NCBI RefSeq assembly: GCF_945859685.1
Contig: NC_079147.1
Coordinates: 255,740,572-255,804,571 of the forward strand
Source of the DNA: Eupeodes corollae
Lineage: Eukaryota; Arthropoda; Insecta; Diptera; Syrphidae
Direction: 5' to 3'
DNA length: 64,000 nucleotides
How positions within the stretch are numbered: the stretch's first letter is position 1; every line of letters starts with the position of its first letter. Positions 1 to 11,726 of the stretch are shown here, piece by piece. The notes beneath the pieces are model-generated. The model saw only the letters and a list, made by a program, of their open reading frames with translations, was not told where the DNA came from and made no database searches. A program made the translations under genes and the position numbers.

Positions 1-1063
1 AAAGCTAGATGTAAACATTCATATCCATAGACAGAGCCACGTAGGTATATCTAACTTTGATGATGATGGCAATTGGCCATAAAGTACTAAAGCTTAAGTA
101 TATTACCAAAAGATATGGATGTCCCTCACCACAGTCAAACTTCCCTTCCCTTCTCAAGAAAAAAGAAGAACATTTTTTGTTTTGTCGATAAGGGGGACGA
201 AACACAATCTTGCCCTATTTTAATCTATATAAATATTTTTGGTGATTAAGCCAAAAACAAAACTTTTCACATTCCAATAAACCATCAATAAATATGTAAT
301 TAAGGACCAAAATTCGATTGTGTCATTTATACGACCCATATACAAAAGTTTATGCCAATGGGCAGTTTTACTACTTCTTGTTTTTCTTTGTTTTCTAGAT
401 GTTGTTTTTGTTACTTCTTTTGTACTGACCTCAGGGCGGAAACGGATAGCAAAGTCGAACAAGGACGACCATTTGTCATGTCGGTTGTTTTTGTCTGTTT
501 TATTTCTTGTGTTTTTATTTCTAAGAAAAAAGAACAACACAATTGTGGAGATACAATTTTTCATATGCAAAGAGGAAAAACATTCATTTAAGTTGGACGC
601 GCAGTAAAACTTTAGACATAAATATAGAAAAACAAGAGTTGCAGGGTTTGCATATAAAAAGATATAAAATAAAAAAAAAAAAAAACAGAACTATAAAATA
701 AGAAGACGGAAGGAAGAGAAAATGAACTTTCTCTCTTTAGGACATTAGATACTTTTCAAGTATCATCATCACCTCTTGGAGTTTTTGTGTAGTGCTGTAG
801 GTGTAAGTAAAATATATGAATAACATCCTTCAAGGATGAAAGGAAGTTTTGTTTTCTAGCCTATTGTAATACACTTCAAAGTACACCCCACATATTTAAA
901 TTGGGCTTAGTATATGAATAAGAAGTATATACAATTTTAAAATGCCCAACATTTTGATATTTGCAATTTTAAAATACCATCGATAGCTTTTGAAATCTGC
1001 AACTATAAACAAAGACAACAATTTAAAATGCATCGATCTTCAGCTTTAAACCAAGTATTAAAC
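1..1063. other. AT-rich non-coding block mirrored at 54110-55220
   Basis: I recognise no gene here. Several short open frames on both strands (for example 320-607 plus) recur only because the same DNA lies at 54458-54859 in inverted orientation, with many small substitutions and poly-A/T length changes between the copies. Codon-level conservation is not apparent. Homology to the right arm stops abruptly near 1063, where unrelated AT-rich sequence begins. It may be ordinary single-copy intergenic DNA duplicated as part of the arm. Confidence 0.6.
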
Positions 1064-1267
1064 TTTAGGCGGAAATTTTCAGGGACATTTGCATCAATAC
1101 AAATATAAATTGAAATAGTTAAATATAAAGATAGATAAATTTCTTTATTACAATATATAACTTTTACATTCTATTAAAACTAAGAACATAAGGACATGGC
1201 TAAAGCTGCCATCTGCCTGATAGACATTTTTCAAACTAAAATACATAAAAGTAAAATATAAAAGTTT

Positions 1268-2690
1268 TTAAATCTTCAATAAACAGTTTTTTACATTTTT
1301 AACTTCCCATAGGAAGTTATTGTAATGGGTCCGATTTGTCAAAATGAAAATGTTGACATTTCTCGACGTTTCAAGGTCCCAAGAGTCAAAATAAAAGATT
1401 TTTAGAAAGATATCTGTGCGTGCGTGTGTACGAACATTCAAACGTCCGTACGTTCTCGACGTTTTTTTCGTTATCCATAGCTCAAGAACTAGAAAAGATA
1501 TCGACTTCAAATAAATTTTGTTGTACAGATAATAAGATAATATTTTTTGAAAAAAATCCATTTAACGGTTTAGCTGAAAAAAAATGTTTCACCTCAAAAA
1601 TTTTACGACTGAAATATGATTTCATCTTCAAAACAATTTAATGCAACCAAGAATGTTTTTGACATCTGATAAAATTTTGAGAAAAATCAAATTGACATTT
1701 TTTTATAAAAAAATAAAAATCTAAAAATAACTTCACTCAAAGTTGGTAAAAATTGAATATCGATTCAAATATCTTTTCAAAAACTTGAAATTTAGGTTTC
1801 ACGCTTATTTTATCTTATAAGAAATATTGTTTTCAACATTTTGAAAAATGTTGAGAAAAATCCAATTGACAGTTTTTTTACAAAAAATAAAAACCTAAAA
1901 AAAATTGATAAAAGTCGGTAAAAAGTGATTTTCGACTCAAATATATTTTCAAAACTTTAAGATATTGGCTTTAATTTATATTTATCTTTCAAAAAATATT
2001 GTTGTTCAGTTAAAGTTTGAAAAAAATCGAATTGTCAGTTTTTAAAAAAAAAAATAAAAACCGAAAAAAAAAATTAACAAAAGTTGGTAAAAAATGATTT
2101 TCGACTCAAATATCTTTTCAAAAATTTGAGATAATAGCTTCTTATTAATTTGTACTTATAAGAAATATTGTTTTTAACATTAGGACAAATTTTGAGAAAA
2201 ATCGAGTTAACAGTTTTCTTACAAAAAATAAAAACCTAAAAAAAAATGTATAAAAGTTGGTAAAAATTGATTTTGGACTCAAATATCTTTTTTAAAAATT
2301 GAAGATATTGGCTTTAAACTACTTTTATTTTTCAAAAAATATTGTTGTCAACATTTATTAAAATTTTGAAAAAATCGAATTTTTAGTTTTTGTACAAAAA
2401 AATTAAAAACCTAAAAAAATTTATCAAAAGTTGGTAAAAATTTACTTTTGACTCAAATAGCTTTTCAAAAATTTAAAATATTGGCTTCAAACTTATTTTA
2501 TTTCACAGAAAATATTGTTTTCGATATTCAGTGATTTTTATATACAAATCCAATAGTCCGTTTTTCAAAAAAATAAAATCTACAAAAAATAGTACGCGCA
2601 ATGGACAAACTTTTAAGCAAGGCAAATTGACAGACGGGGTGAGAAGTTATCAGTGTGGGTCGCATCGCAGCCTCTTTTTTATTTATTTTA
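1268..2690 (+). repeat. AT-rich interspersed repeat with an internal tandem array
   Basis: The repeat opens near a 7-bp-stem hairpin (1301-1318, AACTTCC/GGAAGTT). A conserved segment follows (about 1340-1510) in which a call such as CGTCCGTACG and a stretch reading ATAGCTCAAGAACTAG are also found at 14876-15110, 41229-41420 and, inverted, 37630-37878. An array of about 172-bp units comes next. The end (about 2590-2690) resembles 36779-36850 inverted and looks like the 3' half of a tRNA, with GGGTCG, then AGCCTC and a T run. It has no coding capacity. I cannot assign it to a named family. Confidence 0.65.
1620..2580 (+). repeat. Tandem array of about 172-bp AT-rich units
   Basis: A recurring landmark (TTTGAGAAAAATCGAATTGAC and variants) appears near 1676, 1851, 2020, 2193, 2364 and 2543, giving a period of roughly 170-179 bp over five to six degenerate units. 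Each unit also carries a GTTGGTAAAAATTGA-like stretch and an ATATCTTTTCAAAAA-like stretch. A related but inverted and shorter array lies at about 36890-37560. The units look like a minisatellite internal to a dispersed repeat, not a free satellite. Confidence 0.7.
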
Positions 2691-3010
2691 TCAACTTTTT
2701 CGACTTTTAAAGAGAAAATTGTTAAAGAAGAAGCGAATCTTAAAAAAGGAGTAGTTTTTGTTTAAAATACAATTGGTTTATAGCAGATCATAGTAATTAT
2801 AGATAATTTTGTAATACATTTTATATTTTAAATTTTGAAAGATATTACACTTTTAAGCAACTTTAATGACTTGGAGCGTACCTAAATATCTACTATTCAA
2901 TTTTCACGTGATTTGAAACACAAATATTTGTTATTTTTTAACTTTGAGAATATTTCTTAAGTTTCAAAAACTACTGCGATATGACAACGCATGTTTACAA
3001 AATTTAAAGA
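2690..3010. other. AT-rich spacer
   Basis: No open frame, repeat unit or RNA motif is recognisable between the AT-rich repeat and the minus-strand LINE. Confidence 0.5.
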
Positions 3011-5125
3011 GATTTACCCAACCATTTGATCCGTTGAGAATATCAGTAAGCGTTTCGTAGACTTATGTAGTCCGTTTTCACTTTTCACTACTGGAGTCAG
3101 ATATTTGGCATGCGATTTAAGATTTTGGGTGTAAATCGGTGCTAAACCTAATTCCACGTGTAAAGCAAACGTTGGTGCTGCAATAGGTAATGGGAATAGT
3201 CGTTTGAAAAAGAACCTCTGTATTCTTTTGAATTCCTTATGTTGTGCGGAACCAAATGCTTGCACCCCATACAAGTATTGGCTGTTGCTTTGAACACTCG
3301 GTACTTCTATTCTATTCTATTCTATTCTATTCTATATAAAAACGTTGGCCACATCAGATTTATAGCTAGTTTGGCTTCCCTTCCTTTCTCCTTTGTATGT
3401 TTACTCCAGGTAAGGTTAGATGTTATCAACACTCCCAGGTACTTGAACTCCTTAACTACATCGATGCCCTCATTGTTGATGGTCCATGATTCCTCCGGTA
3501 GCCTTCTTCGGTGTCTAGATTCAAAAATCATAGCTTTTGTTTTACTTGTATTGATTTTTAGGCCCCAAGTTGAACAGTAGTCTTGAAGTCTGTTGATTTG
3601 CAGTTGCAGAGCACATAGTGTATCAGCCAAAAGCACTAGGTCATCAGCATACAGTAAGACTTTGACTAAGGAGCCCGCCAAAAATACACCTCCCGGAAGA
3701 ATGTCAGTGACAGCATCGATATAAAGGGCAAACAAAATTGGGCTGAGAATGCATCCTGTGAGAACACCCGTAGACGTAAACCATTCCGATAAGTTGCGTC
3801 TATTCCAAACTACAGCAGTTGTTGAATCCAGGAATTTGGAGTATAATAGAAGAAAGAATAGATACACCTATAGATGATAGCTTGTAGATCAGTGCTTGCC
3901 TGTTTAAAGTGTCAAAGGCCGCTTTAAAATCTACAAAGCAAACGTAGATCCTCTTAGAATTCTCCAAATACTTTGATGCAATACTAGACAGCGCGAAGAT
4001 ATGATTCACAGATAATCCTGACCGAAACCCTGCTTGTAAAATACTTAAGCGGTTTGTTGACTCAATCCATCTGATAAGCCTCTCTTAGAGAATTGAGTTA
4101 AAAACTTTTCGCAGCGTATTTAGGATAGATATTACCCTATAATTCTCAGCAACGCTCGTCTCCCCCTTCTTGAAATCGCTTTATTAAAACAGATCGGAAC
4201 GGAGGCATCATCGTAGAGTTGGTTGAAGGAGTTTACCAGGTAGTTTTTGAACTGTAAAGTGGCGAATTTGAGATTCGTCGACAACTTGTTATTTTTCATT
4301 TAATCCAAAACTGTATGCAGTTCGTTCAGTGAAATTGGGCAGTCTAGTTCGTACACACAGGTGTGTGATTGCGCATAGCTAAACTCTAAAATGGTGGTAT
4401 CTTTAATTACTAACAGCTTTTTAAAATGATTTGTAAGACTGTCTTCTCCAATAGAGTTATTGTTTCCAGTCCTCTAAGTTCCCTTACATTGTTCCAAAAT
4501 TTTTTCTGGTCCTTACAAGAGATAAGTTTATAAGCAACAAGTTTTAGATAATCGATCTTTTTAGTTGTAAATAGTTGTTTGTATGGCGAGTTACAGTGGA
4601 GATACTGGGTTTTGAAGAAATCAACGTTGGTTGATCTGAAAAGCTTTAAAAACACAAAGGATTTCTTCCGTAGTCTCTATCAGGTTTTGGTGAGTGCATA
4701 TGAAGTTGAAGTTTTTATTGCGTCCATTATACTTTCTGCGATTTCATCAATCGATCTTGATGATTGTATTAAAGGGAGGATATTAATATTTCTATTAAGA
4801 CGATGTTGATAAAGTACACGTCTGTTCTCCATCTATTTTAATTTATTATATTTTCGAAACTGATTTTCACAGCAATTGGTAGATGAGCAGAAAATTTAGC
4901 TGCAAGCACTTCGTAGACAACTGCGGTTTCTATCCATGAACCAGACACAGCTCATTAGTCAATGACAGAGTGTCCTTGATAACTTATGAAAGTGAGTTCG
5001 CCTTTATCATCTCCTTTGGAAACTCCATTTAAAACAAAGAAACGAAAGTTTTGGAAGAAATCTATCAGAGTTCTGCCATTAGAGTTATTTGCTTGTGGTT
5101 TTGCTGTCAGAGGGAAACTAAGGCA
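3010..5125 (-). mobile_element. Truncated non-LTR retrotransposon (CR1/jockey-group LINE), degenerate
   Basis: Read on the minus strand, this holds the end of an endonuclease (5125-4850: a GRTLIDF...LNG...GELTFIS...GHSVID series), a linker (4655-4410), a reverse transcriptase with finger motif VDFKAAFDTLNRQA (4009-3800), then palm motifs GCILSPILFALYID and LLYADDLVLLAD (3867-3322), and a C-terminal region with MYGVQAFG (3274-3014). Several stops and frameshifts break it. The catalytic YADD box is intact. There is no counterpart in the right arm. The 5' part is missing and abuts an RTE-like fragment. The clade is uncertain: the domain order suits CR1, L2 or jockey groups. Confidence 0.8.
3305..3335 (+). 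repeat. (TTCTA)n microsatellite, about six units
   Basis: A pentanucleotide TTCTA is repeated about six times without interruption. It lies inside the reverse transcriptase C-terminal part of the minus-strand LINE and separates its palm/thumb segment from the C-terminal segment, so it expanded after that element lost function. Confidence 0.95.
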
Positions 5126-5139
5126 AAGAGTTTTAAGCT

Positions 5140-6650
5140 TTCGGTAAGTAAGCGAAAGAGTGACGACAGTCCGCATTAAGGCCAAATTGCACCACCTGAG
5201 CCTTTTCAATGCGCATGCCCAAATGGAAGAAAAGGATGACAATACATACCAAAGAAGAATTCTACGAAATCCTCTCCAAAACATATGTGTAATGGCCAAA
5301 AAACGACACTAAATTTCTCCTGGGAAATTTTAAGGCAGCTTTGGTAGGTCAATCGGAAGGCATAGCCTACACGAAATCACATCTGAAAACGGACCAGGCT
5401 TATCGAATTTCTAGCCGAAAAAAACATGGTGTTGAGGAGCACCAGATTCCCTTGCCCAGATACCTACAAAGGTACTTGGGGTACTCCCGATGATCGAACG
5501 TGCAACCAAATCAAACATGTTGCTATTGACGGAAGACACTCCTTTTGCATACTTGGCGTTCTTACGTACAGATCAACAAACCCAGATTCCAACTGCGCGT
5601 ACAAAAATCCATGGAAGCTCTTAGGCTAACAAAAACCACGAGGAAAAGATTCAACGTTGGAAGACTGCAGCAGGAGTCTACCGCCAATGCATTTGCTGAC
5701 CCAGTATCCCTGGAGCTTGTGAGTAACCCTACAACGGACAAGATACGCCCAGAGACCACTCCGAATGTGCTTAGGAAAGCAAAGCCAAAACGGAGGCGTA
5801 CAGATTGTGACAGCAAAGGAGAATACGATCTTCCTGCCAGATCTACGTCGACAAGAGAAGGGATGAGGACCACTTGCTCAGAAGAAATAACAAAGCCCAT
5901 GAGTAGCGTGAAGTCGAGGAGATCCAGGGATATTTTAACAGGAAAAAGGTGTGGAGCTTTTATAAGAGAGTTAAAAAGAAAACAACCGAATTCACTAGCC
6001 ACCCGGAGCCTTCAAAGATAAGGAGGGGAATAACGTAATCGAGATGGAGTCAAAGCTAAAAATCTGGAGAAACCTTTTCAACCAGCTGCTTAACGTCAAA
6101 TCCATTTGGTTGACGATCTAGAGTTTCGCCCACCCAACCAGAGTGAGATCAAACTAACCATCAATAGGCTGAAGTCGAACAAAGCGGCCGGTGACGAAGG
6201 TCTGCAGGCGGAGATTTTTAAGTACGCTGGAGCAAATCTTGTAAGGAGCATGTTCCAGCTTGTTAATAACATTTGGTCGGAAGAAAGCATGCCCACGAAT
6301 GGAACCTAAATAACATCTACCCGATCCTTAAAAAAGGTGACCGCCTTCTCTGCGTTAACTACAGAGACATTAGCCTTTTCAACACCGCATACGTGATTTT
6401 GTCAAGCGTGTTATGTGAACGCCTGAAACCATTTACTGACGACCTAACTGGCCCTTACCAGTGTGGCTTCAGTCCTGGAAAATCTTCTATCGACCAAATT
6501 TTTATTCTACCCCAAATCTTGGAAAAGACCCAAAAACATAACATCGAAACACACCATCTTATCATCGGTTTTAAAGCAGCTTATGAAAGTGTATGCAGGA
6601 ACGAACTATACCGTGCCATGTTGAGTAAAACTAGTCTCGATTCCATAGGA
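5140..6650 (+). mobile_element. Old RTE-like LINE fragment (endonuclease to early reverse transcriptase)
   Basis: The endonuclease part (about 5195-5630) shows AHAQMEEKDDNT and a GTWGTPDDRTCNQIKHVAID stretch matching the EN region of the RTE copies elsewhere in the window, but much more diverged. The reverse transcriptase entry (6106-6650) has INRLKSNKAAGDEGLQAEIF, then LKKGDR, and FSPGKSSIDQIFI followed by a finger motif with FKAAYESV. There are multiple frameshifts and no active-site YADD segment. It is confined to the left arm. It seems to be a separate, older RTE subfamily. Confidence 0.75.
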
Positions 6651-7115
6651 TCTTACACCGACAACATATTTTTAGTTGCGTCAGGACCTCCGCAAGATGT
6701 TAAAAAATTACTTTACACCGCTGACAACATAATAGGGGCTTGGACCCAAAAAACAGGTGCAATCGTTCCACCTTCCAAAAACCAAAGCTCTACATCTTTG
6801 CTGAAAACATAGGAGTTCCTCTTATACAAACTCTCTTGTAGTTCGCAACACCACCACCACGGTCTCACACTATCAATTATTTAAAGAATAAGAACAATTC
6901 CCTGAAAATGATAAGTTCTCGCCGTAAAGGGCCGGACCTTAAACGGTTTTGAAGATAGTTAAATCTAGTTAAAGGTACACTACAATACGAGCTTACTCAA
7001 TATATGAGGACTTCTACAAGAACGATTTGGAAAACAATGACATCACTGTTAACCAATGCTTTCGAACAGCAACATGAGCCTTCAAAACAACATCAATTGA
7101 GGCCTAAAGAGCATT
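6650..7115 (+). mobile_element. Fragment of a different LINE (reverse transcriptase C-terminus)
   Basis: From about 6650 the reading changes to LVASGPPQDVKKLLYTADNIIGAW followed by TGAIVPPSK, which is the segment just after the YxDD box in LINEs of the LOA/jockey/I type, and not RTE. Further on, IYEDFYKNDLENNDITVNQ (frame 3, near 7000-7060) suggests the thumb and C-terminal region. It is fused directly to the preceding RTE-like fragment, which indicates a recombination or nested-insertion junction. The family is not certain. Confidence 0.5.
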
Positions 7116-7319
7116 GCAGGTTAGGCCAAAACAGAGCAGTTAAACTGGAAAGCAAATCACTAGTGGATACTACTCACAACTTCCACGCTTTTTCCTTCGT
7201 AGTTTTATCAACAACACAATGCCAAAGGTAGAACAATATCCTCTTTAATAAAATATTGAGTTATATCTCTAGCTTAGGATATTTTCATCTGGAAAAGGCA
7301 CTCGACCCTAGTAACTCTT

Positions 7320-10084
7320 AACCTCCTCCTTGGAAAAGAAATTTACCGCCCATCGACCTCAGTCTGTCCAATTACAAAACCGACCTGACCAACAATTTAT
7401 TTTCCGTCGCCTACAACGAGAGATTGTATGCGGTACAGGATAGATATCTTAAGGTTAAGCGAAATGCGATGGTTGGGATCAGGCAAATACAAGTCACCGA
7501 CACTTAACACTTCTCCAGTCTGGTCACGATCCAGGAAATACTACAGAAGCTGGCGTTGGGTTACTCCTTACAAAAACTGCAACCAGGAGTTTTATTTCGT
7601 CGGAATCCTTTGAGGAAAGGGGTATCAAAGCTAGATTTCAGAGTAGAGTACGACCCGTCACCATTAGACTATTACGCACCGACGAAGCTCGCATCTAATG
7701 AAGAGAAAGAATGCTTTTATAGTCAACTGGGATCCGCCTGCAACAACACTCCCCGCGGAGATATTATTTTGCTATGTGAGACCTCAATGCTCAATGCTAA
7801 GGCATGTGATGGGTATTCACGGAGTCGGCAATTGCAATAATAATGGTGAGAGGTTAATTGACTTCTGCAACGCCAATAGCCTAGTGATTGGTGGCACTAT
7901 GTTTGAACACAAACTCCGTCATAAAATTAGTTGGGTGTCGACGGACAGGCAAGCGTTTCCAACCAAATTGAACACTTCGCGATTAGCCAACGCTTTAGAT
8001 GCTGTCTCTTGGATGTACGAAACAGAAATGCGCCGATATGGGACTTGCCCGTGACTACTACTTAATGATAGCTACCCTAATATTGCGTACAGCTACAGTT
8101 CGAAGATCCAACGGAACAGCACAAGCCCCTAAATTGAACATCGCAAGACTAAAGCATCCCACGACCCGTCAACAATTAAGGAAGCACCTGTCACACTAAA
8201 TGAGAACAAGCAGCCGCACAGTATATGACGACATCGAACGTCATTGGAATGCTGTGAAAAATGCTTTCATTTCAGGTTCTGACAGAATAATAGATCGGAA
8301 AAAAGGAAGCAACAACACTTGGCCTTCAGAAAAATCTTGGGCAGGGATCAACGAACGCAAACAGTTAGGAGCTCGAATAACTGTTGCACAAGGGGACTAA
8401 AGAAACGAGCTGAAGTCCTCGTATTGCATGAAAAAGAGATAGGTTCGCCGCAGTGTGCGCCGCGACAAGCGTAACTTCATCAACGCATTAGTGCAAGAAG
8501 CAGAAGATTCTGCAAACAGGTGCGACAGCAGGACCGTTTACAGAATAACCAAAGAGCTGACCGGTGCACACAGCTCAAAGCAACACCTGGAGAAAGAAGT
8601 AGACGATACTGTGATAATTTCGGTGCATGAACAAGTCCGAAGGTGGAAAGAACATTTTTCCTCGGTTTTAAACCGAGTGTTTGCAAACAACGTGCAGCCG
8701 ATACTTTCTGAAGCGCCTGAAGAAACTAATACCCGAATCCGCACCGCACCTCCCAGTAAAGATGAGATTGTTGCCGCAATTAAAGTACTTAAGAACAACA
8801 AAGTGGTAGGACTTGATGGAATTTTCGCAGAGCTTCTACAAGCAGCGCCAACGTCATCAAGCAAACTGCTTCATCCGCACATAAAAGAAGCCTGGAATAC
8901 CGAAAGCTTCCCCGATGAGTGAAAGAAGGGAATTATCATCAAGCTCCAAAAAAGGAGATCTTACAAAGTGCGAAATCTGGAGAGGATTCCGCGCTGGATC
9001 CTCCTGTATTGATCATATCAACACCCTGCGGATCATTATTGAACAGTGCGTTGAATATCGATTACCACTACACCTGCTGTTCATCGACTTCGAGAAGGCC
9101 TTTGATAGCGTCAACAGGGAGTACATCTGGAGTTTTGCTGAGGAGAGGCATCCCAAAAAAACTAATTGCTATTATTAAAGCAACATATGATGGATCCAAG
9201 TGTCACGTTCTGCACGATGGTAGGTTGTCAGATGATTTTGAAATCCGAAGCGGAGTCCGACAGGGCTGTATTCTGTCGCCAATATTGTTTTTGTTGGTGA
9301 TAAGCGATGTACTGCGCTCAGCTCTGTCAGGTAGCGGAGGGATCCAATGGACTTCGACATCCTATTTAAATCACTTGGATTACGCGGACGATGTTTACTT
9401 ACATCAAATGACAATAAGAGTGGAGAGAGAAGCAGATGTGGGGCTGAAAATCAATTCCAGCAAAGCAAAAATTATCAAATAAATATTTTCTCGCAACCGG
9501 TGGAGAAAGTGGAGAGCTTTCAATACCTTGGAGGTATCGTTTCCATCGAAGGCGGAACCGATCAAGACGTCATCTGCCGCATTGGCAAACCAGAATATTT
9601 GGAGGAATAACTCTAATAGCTTAAGAACAAAGCTCCGACTGTTTCGCACAAATGTCGAATCTGTGCTTCTTTATGGATGCAGTACTTGGAAGATTACTTC
9701 AGCCACAACAAGAAAGCTGAAAACATTCGTCTTCGTAACACCCTTAGGATTTTCTGTGAAAACCGCATTTCAAATGAGGTCCTATATAGAAGGACAGTTC
9801 AGGAACCTTAAGAATCTATAATATAAAGACGTACATAAGTGGCATTGCATTGGACATAGGCTTCGAAAAGGTAACGACTGCATGCAGTGGAATCCGCTCA
9901 CACAAGGAGGAAGAAGAGCTGGACGACCGAAAAGCAAATGGTGCAGGGCAGTCGCTGCGGAATCACCGTCACTAGGCAAGAGTTGGAGTTTGCTGAAACA
10001 CATCTCCGGTAACCGTACACAATGGCACGTAGGCATAGTAGAGGCCCTATGCCCCTTTAATGGTTCCCAATGGACCTAGGAAGT
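7320..10084 (+). mobile_element. LINE family B, left copy (EN + RT, degenerate)
   Basis: This reads as one endonuclease/reverse transcriptase polyprotein split into many frames. The EN start has YRIDILRLSEMRWLGSGKY (7428 on). A linker with VRRDKRNFINALVQEAED (8455 on) follows. The RT has APPSKDEIVAAIKVLKNNK and VGLDGI, then LLFIDFEKAFDSVNRE (9060-9120), SGVRQGCILSP (9250) and LDYADDVYL (9374 on). The C-terminus has LLYGCSTWK and ends near 10076 with a short AGTAAGTAA tail. About 95 bp is deleted near 8975 compared with the mirror copy. It is inverted and more complete at 43335-46230. It is RTE-related by layout, with the clade unconfirmed. Confidence 0.85.
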
Positions 10085-11710
10085 AAGTAATGAAAATAAT
10101 TCTAAAACCGTTTTCAACATTTTGACGGAAAAACGTAAATCGTTCAAACCCCATTCAAGCGACTCGAAGTGTTTTTTCTGTGTATCCTTAGGAGACAACT
10201 ATAAAGGGTTCTTAAGGATTATAATATTCTTCTACAAAACTTCAACAAAACGCTAAAAGATTGTTATAAAGTAGAATAATTCCTTGTTGTTATAGGTAAG
10301 GTACAGCATAGTGATATTTTCCAACCTGTCTCTATTCCATGTATACTCTTATGTGTATTTTTCTATTGTCCATGTATACGTTTTGATGGAAATAATAAAT
10401 GTGGGGATTGTAATTTGTAACTTTTGTAATATGTTTGCTTGCTATAGGAACACTCTATAGATCTTGCTCCTTAAGGTACTTGTAACGTTAGGAGAAAACA
10501 AAAATGAAGGATTTTATATGAGGAAAAGAGAAAAGATTCCATCCATCAAGGAAGAAGGTTAGAATACTTTTCTTCTAGGAATGTTGTGCTTAGCTTATGC
10601 TTCAACTCATCTACAACTCTAATCTTTGAGTAACAGGAAGCACTATACATAGAACTAGGAGTGCGCACATACGTTGAACCCAATACCTTGCTCTTACACA
10701 CAATTTAATGAATGCTGTCTGCCTTTTCTCCAGAATCTAATATCCTTGCATACCTTTGGCATATCTCCATCAGGAATCTTGTTTTCTTGGCTGAAGTTGT
10801 AGCTTTATATGTAGAGTCTGATGTAAAAGACTGTGAAACAGTATTCCATATAATGAGGATGGATTTTCTATTATTTTCTAAAGAATTATTATCTGAGGAG
10901 TGATTCCTTAGAATATGATACAAACAAGAAAAAAGTTATAGATTTATTTAATTCCATTCCTTAATGTGATGCGGTGTGTCATGGAAAAGGAAGTGGAGGG
11001 AAGAATTTTATCTCACAGAAAAAGGATTTTCTATAAAATTTATACAATCTCATTCCAAACATTCAGTTTTACTTTTAGTTTGACTTAATATGTATATAAA
11101 TTCGTATGTTTTCGTATTAAGGCGATGGGTTGGGTATAGGGTTTGGGGTGGTTTAGGGTGGGGTATATATTTATTTGTTTGTTGTTGTCTTCGTAATTAA
11201 GGGGTTTCTTCTTCGTCTTCTTCTTATGCTAAGAAAAGTTAGAAAAGTTTTGACATAAAGATTGAATATATAAGATATAAAAGTATCTGAGAGTAGGTTT
11301 ACTATAGATACTTTGAAAATATGTCGTAAAATTGGGAGATAATTTTGTTAATTTCTTTTGGCAAAAGGAAAGAGATGTTGAGTTGATTAAAAACTCAAGT
11401 TTATAAGAAAACAAACAAACAAAAATGTATTTTTGTTGGAAAGAGATTAGACTGAAATGATTGCCTTCAGGATATATGTTTAGGTTCAATGTTGTTTATT
11501 CATTGGTATTATTCCTTAAGACCCTTTTGAGATGTTATTTCTAATCAATAAAGCTGAAAACAGATGAATAAATAACCATACAAGTGGATTCTTAAAATTT
11601 GTACAACCTTTTTTGTAATTTTAAGTATTAAATATGTATGTATGTTGATTATACATAAATTTCAACAATAAACAAATTCTAATACTATTAATTTTTAAAT
11701 TCAATTTGAG
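10085..11710. other. AT-rich single-copy-looking DNA, mirrored at 41699-43330
   Basis: No transposon or gene signature. Short frames on both strands (for example 11229-11489 minus) recur in the other arm only because the DNA is duplicated. Both copies contain a run of GGGTTGGGTATAGGG-like G-rich sequence near 11127-11165 (C-rich at 42240-42290). The left arm is interrupted by a LOA insertion immediately after this block, at 11712. Confidence 0.55.
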
Positions 11711-11711
11711 T

Positions 11712-11726
11712 AAGTAAGTAAATTCA
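11712..11726 (+). repeat. Target-site duplication, 5' side of LOA insertion
   Basis: AAGTAAGTAAATTCA precedes the LOA element and recurs as AAGTAAGGAAATTCA at 14556-14570, one mismatch in 15. The uninterrupted single version is at 41684-41698 in the right arm (reverse complement). Confidence 0.9.

Noticed and set aside
320..607. Overlapping short frames in the first kilobase as a small gene
   Set aside because: The mirrored copy at 54458-54859 has indels that shift the frame, so there is no sign of protein-level conservation.
5562..6002. Minus-strand 146-residue frame opposite the RTE-like linker
   Set aside because: It is the antisense shadow of basic linker sequence that matches RTE on the plus strand.
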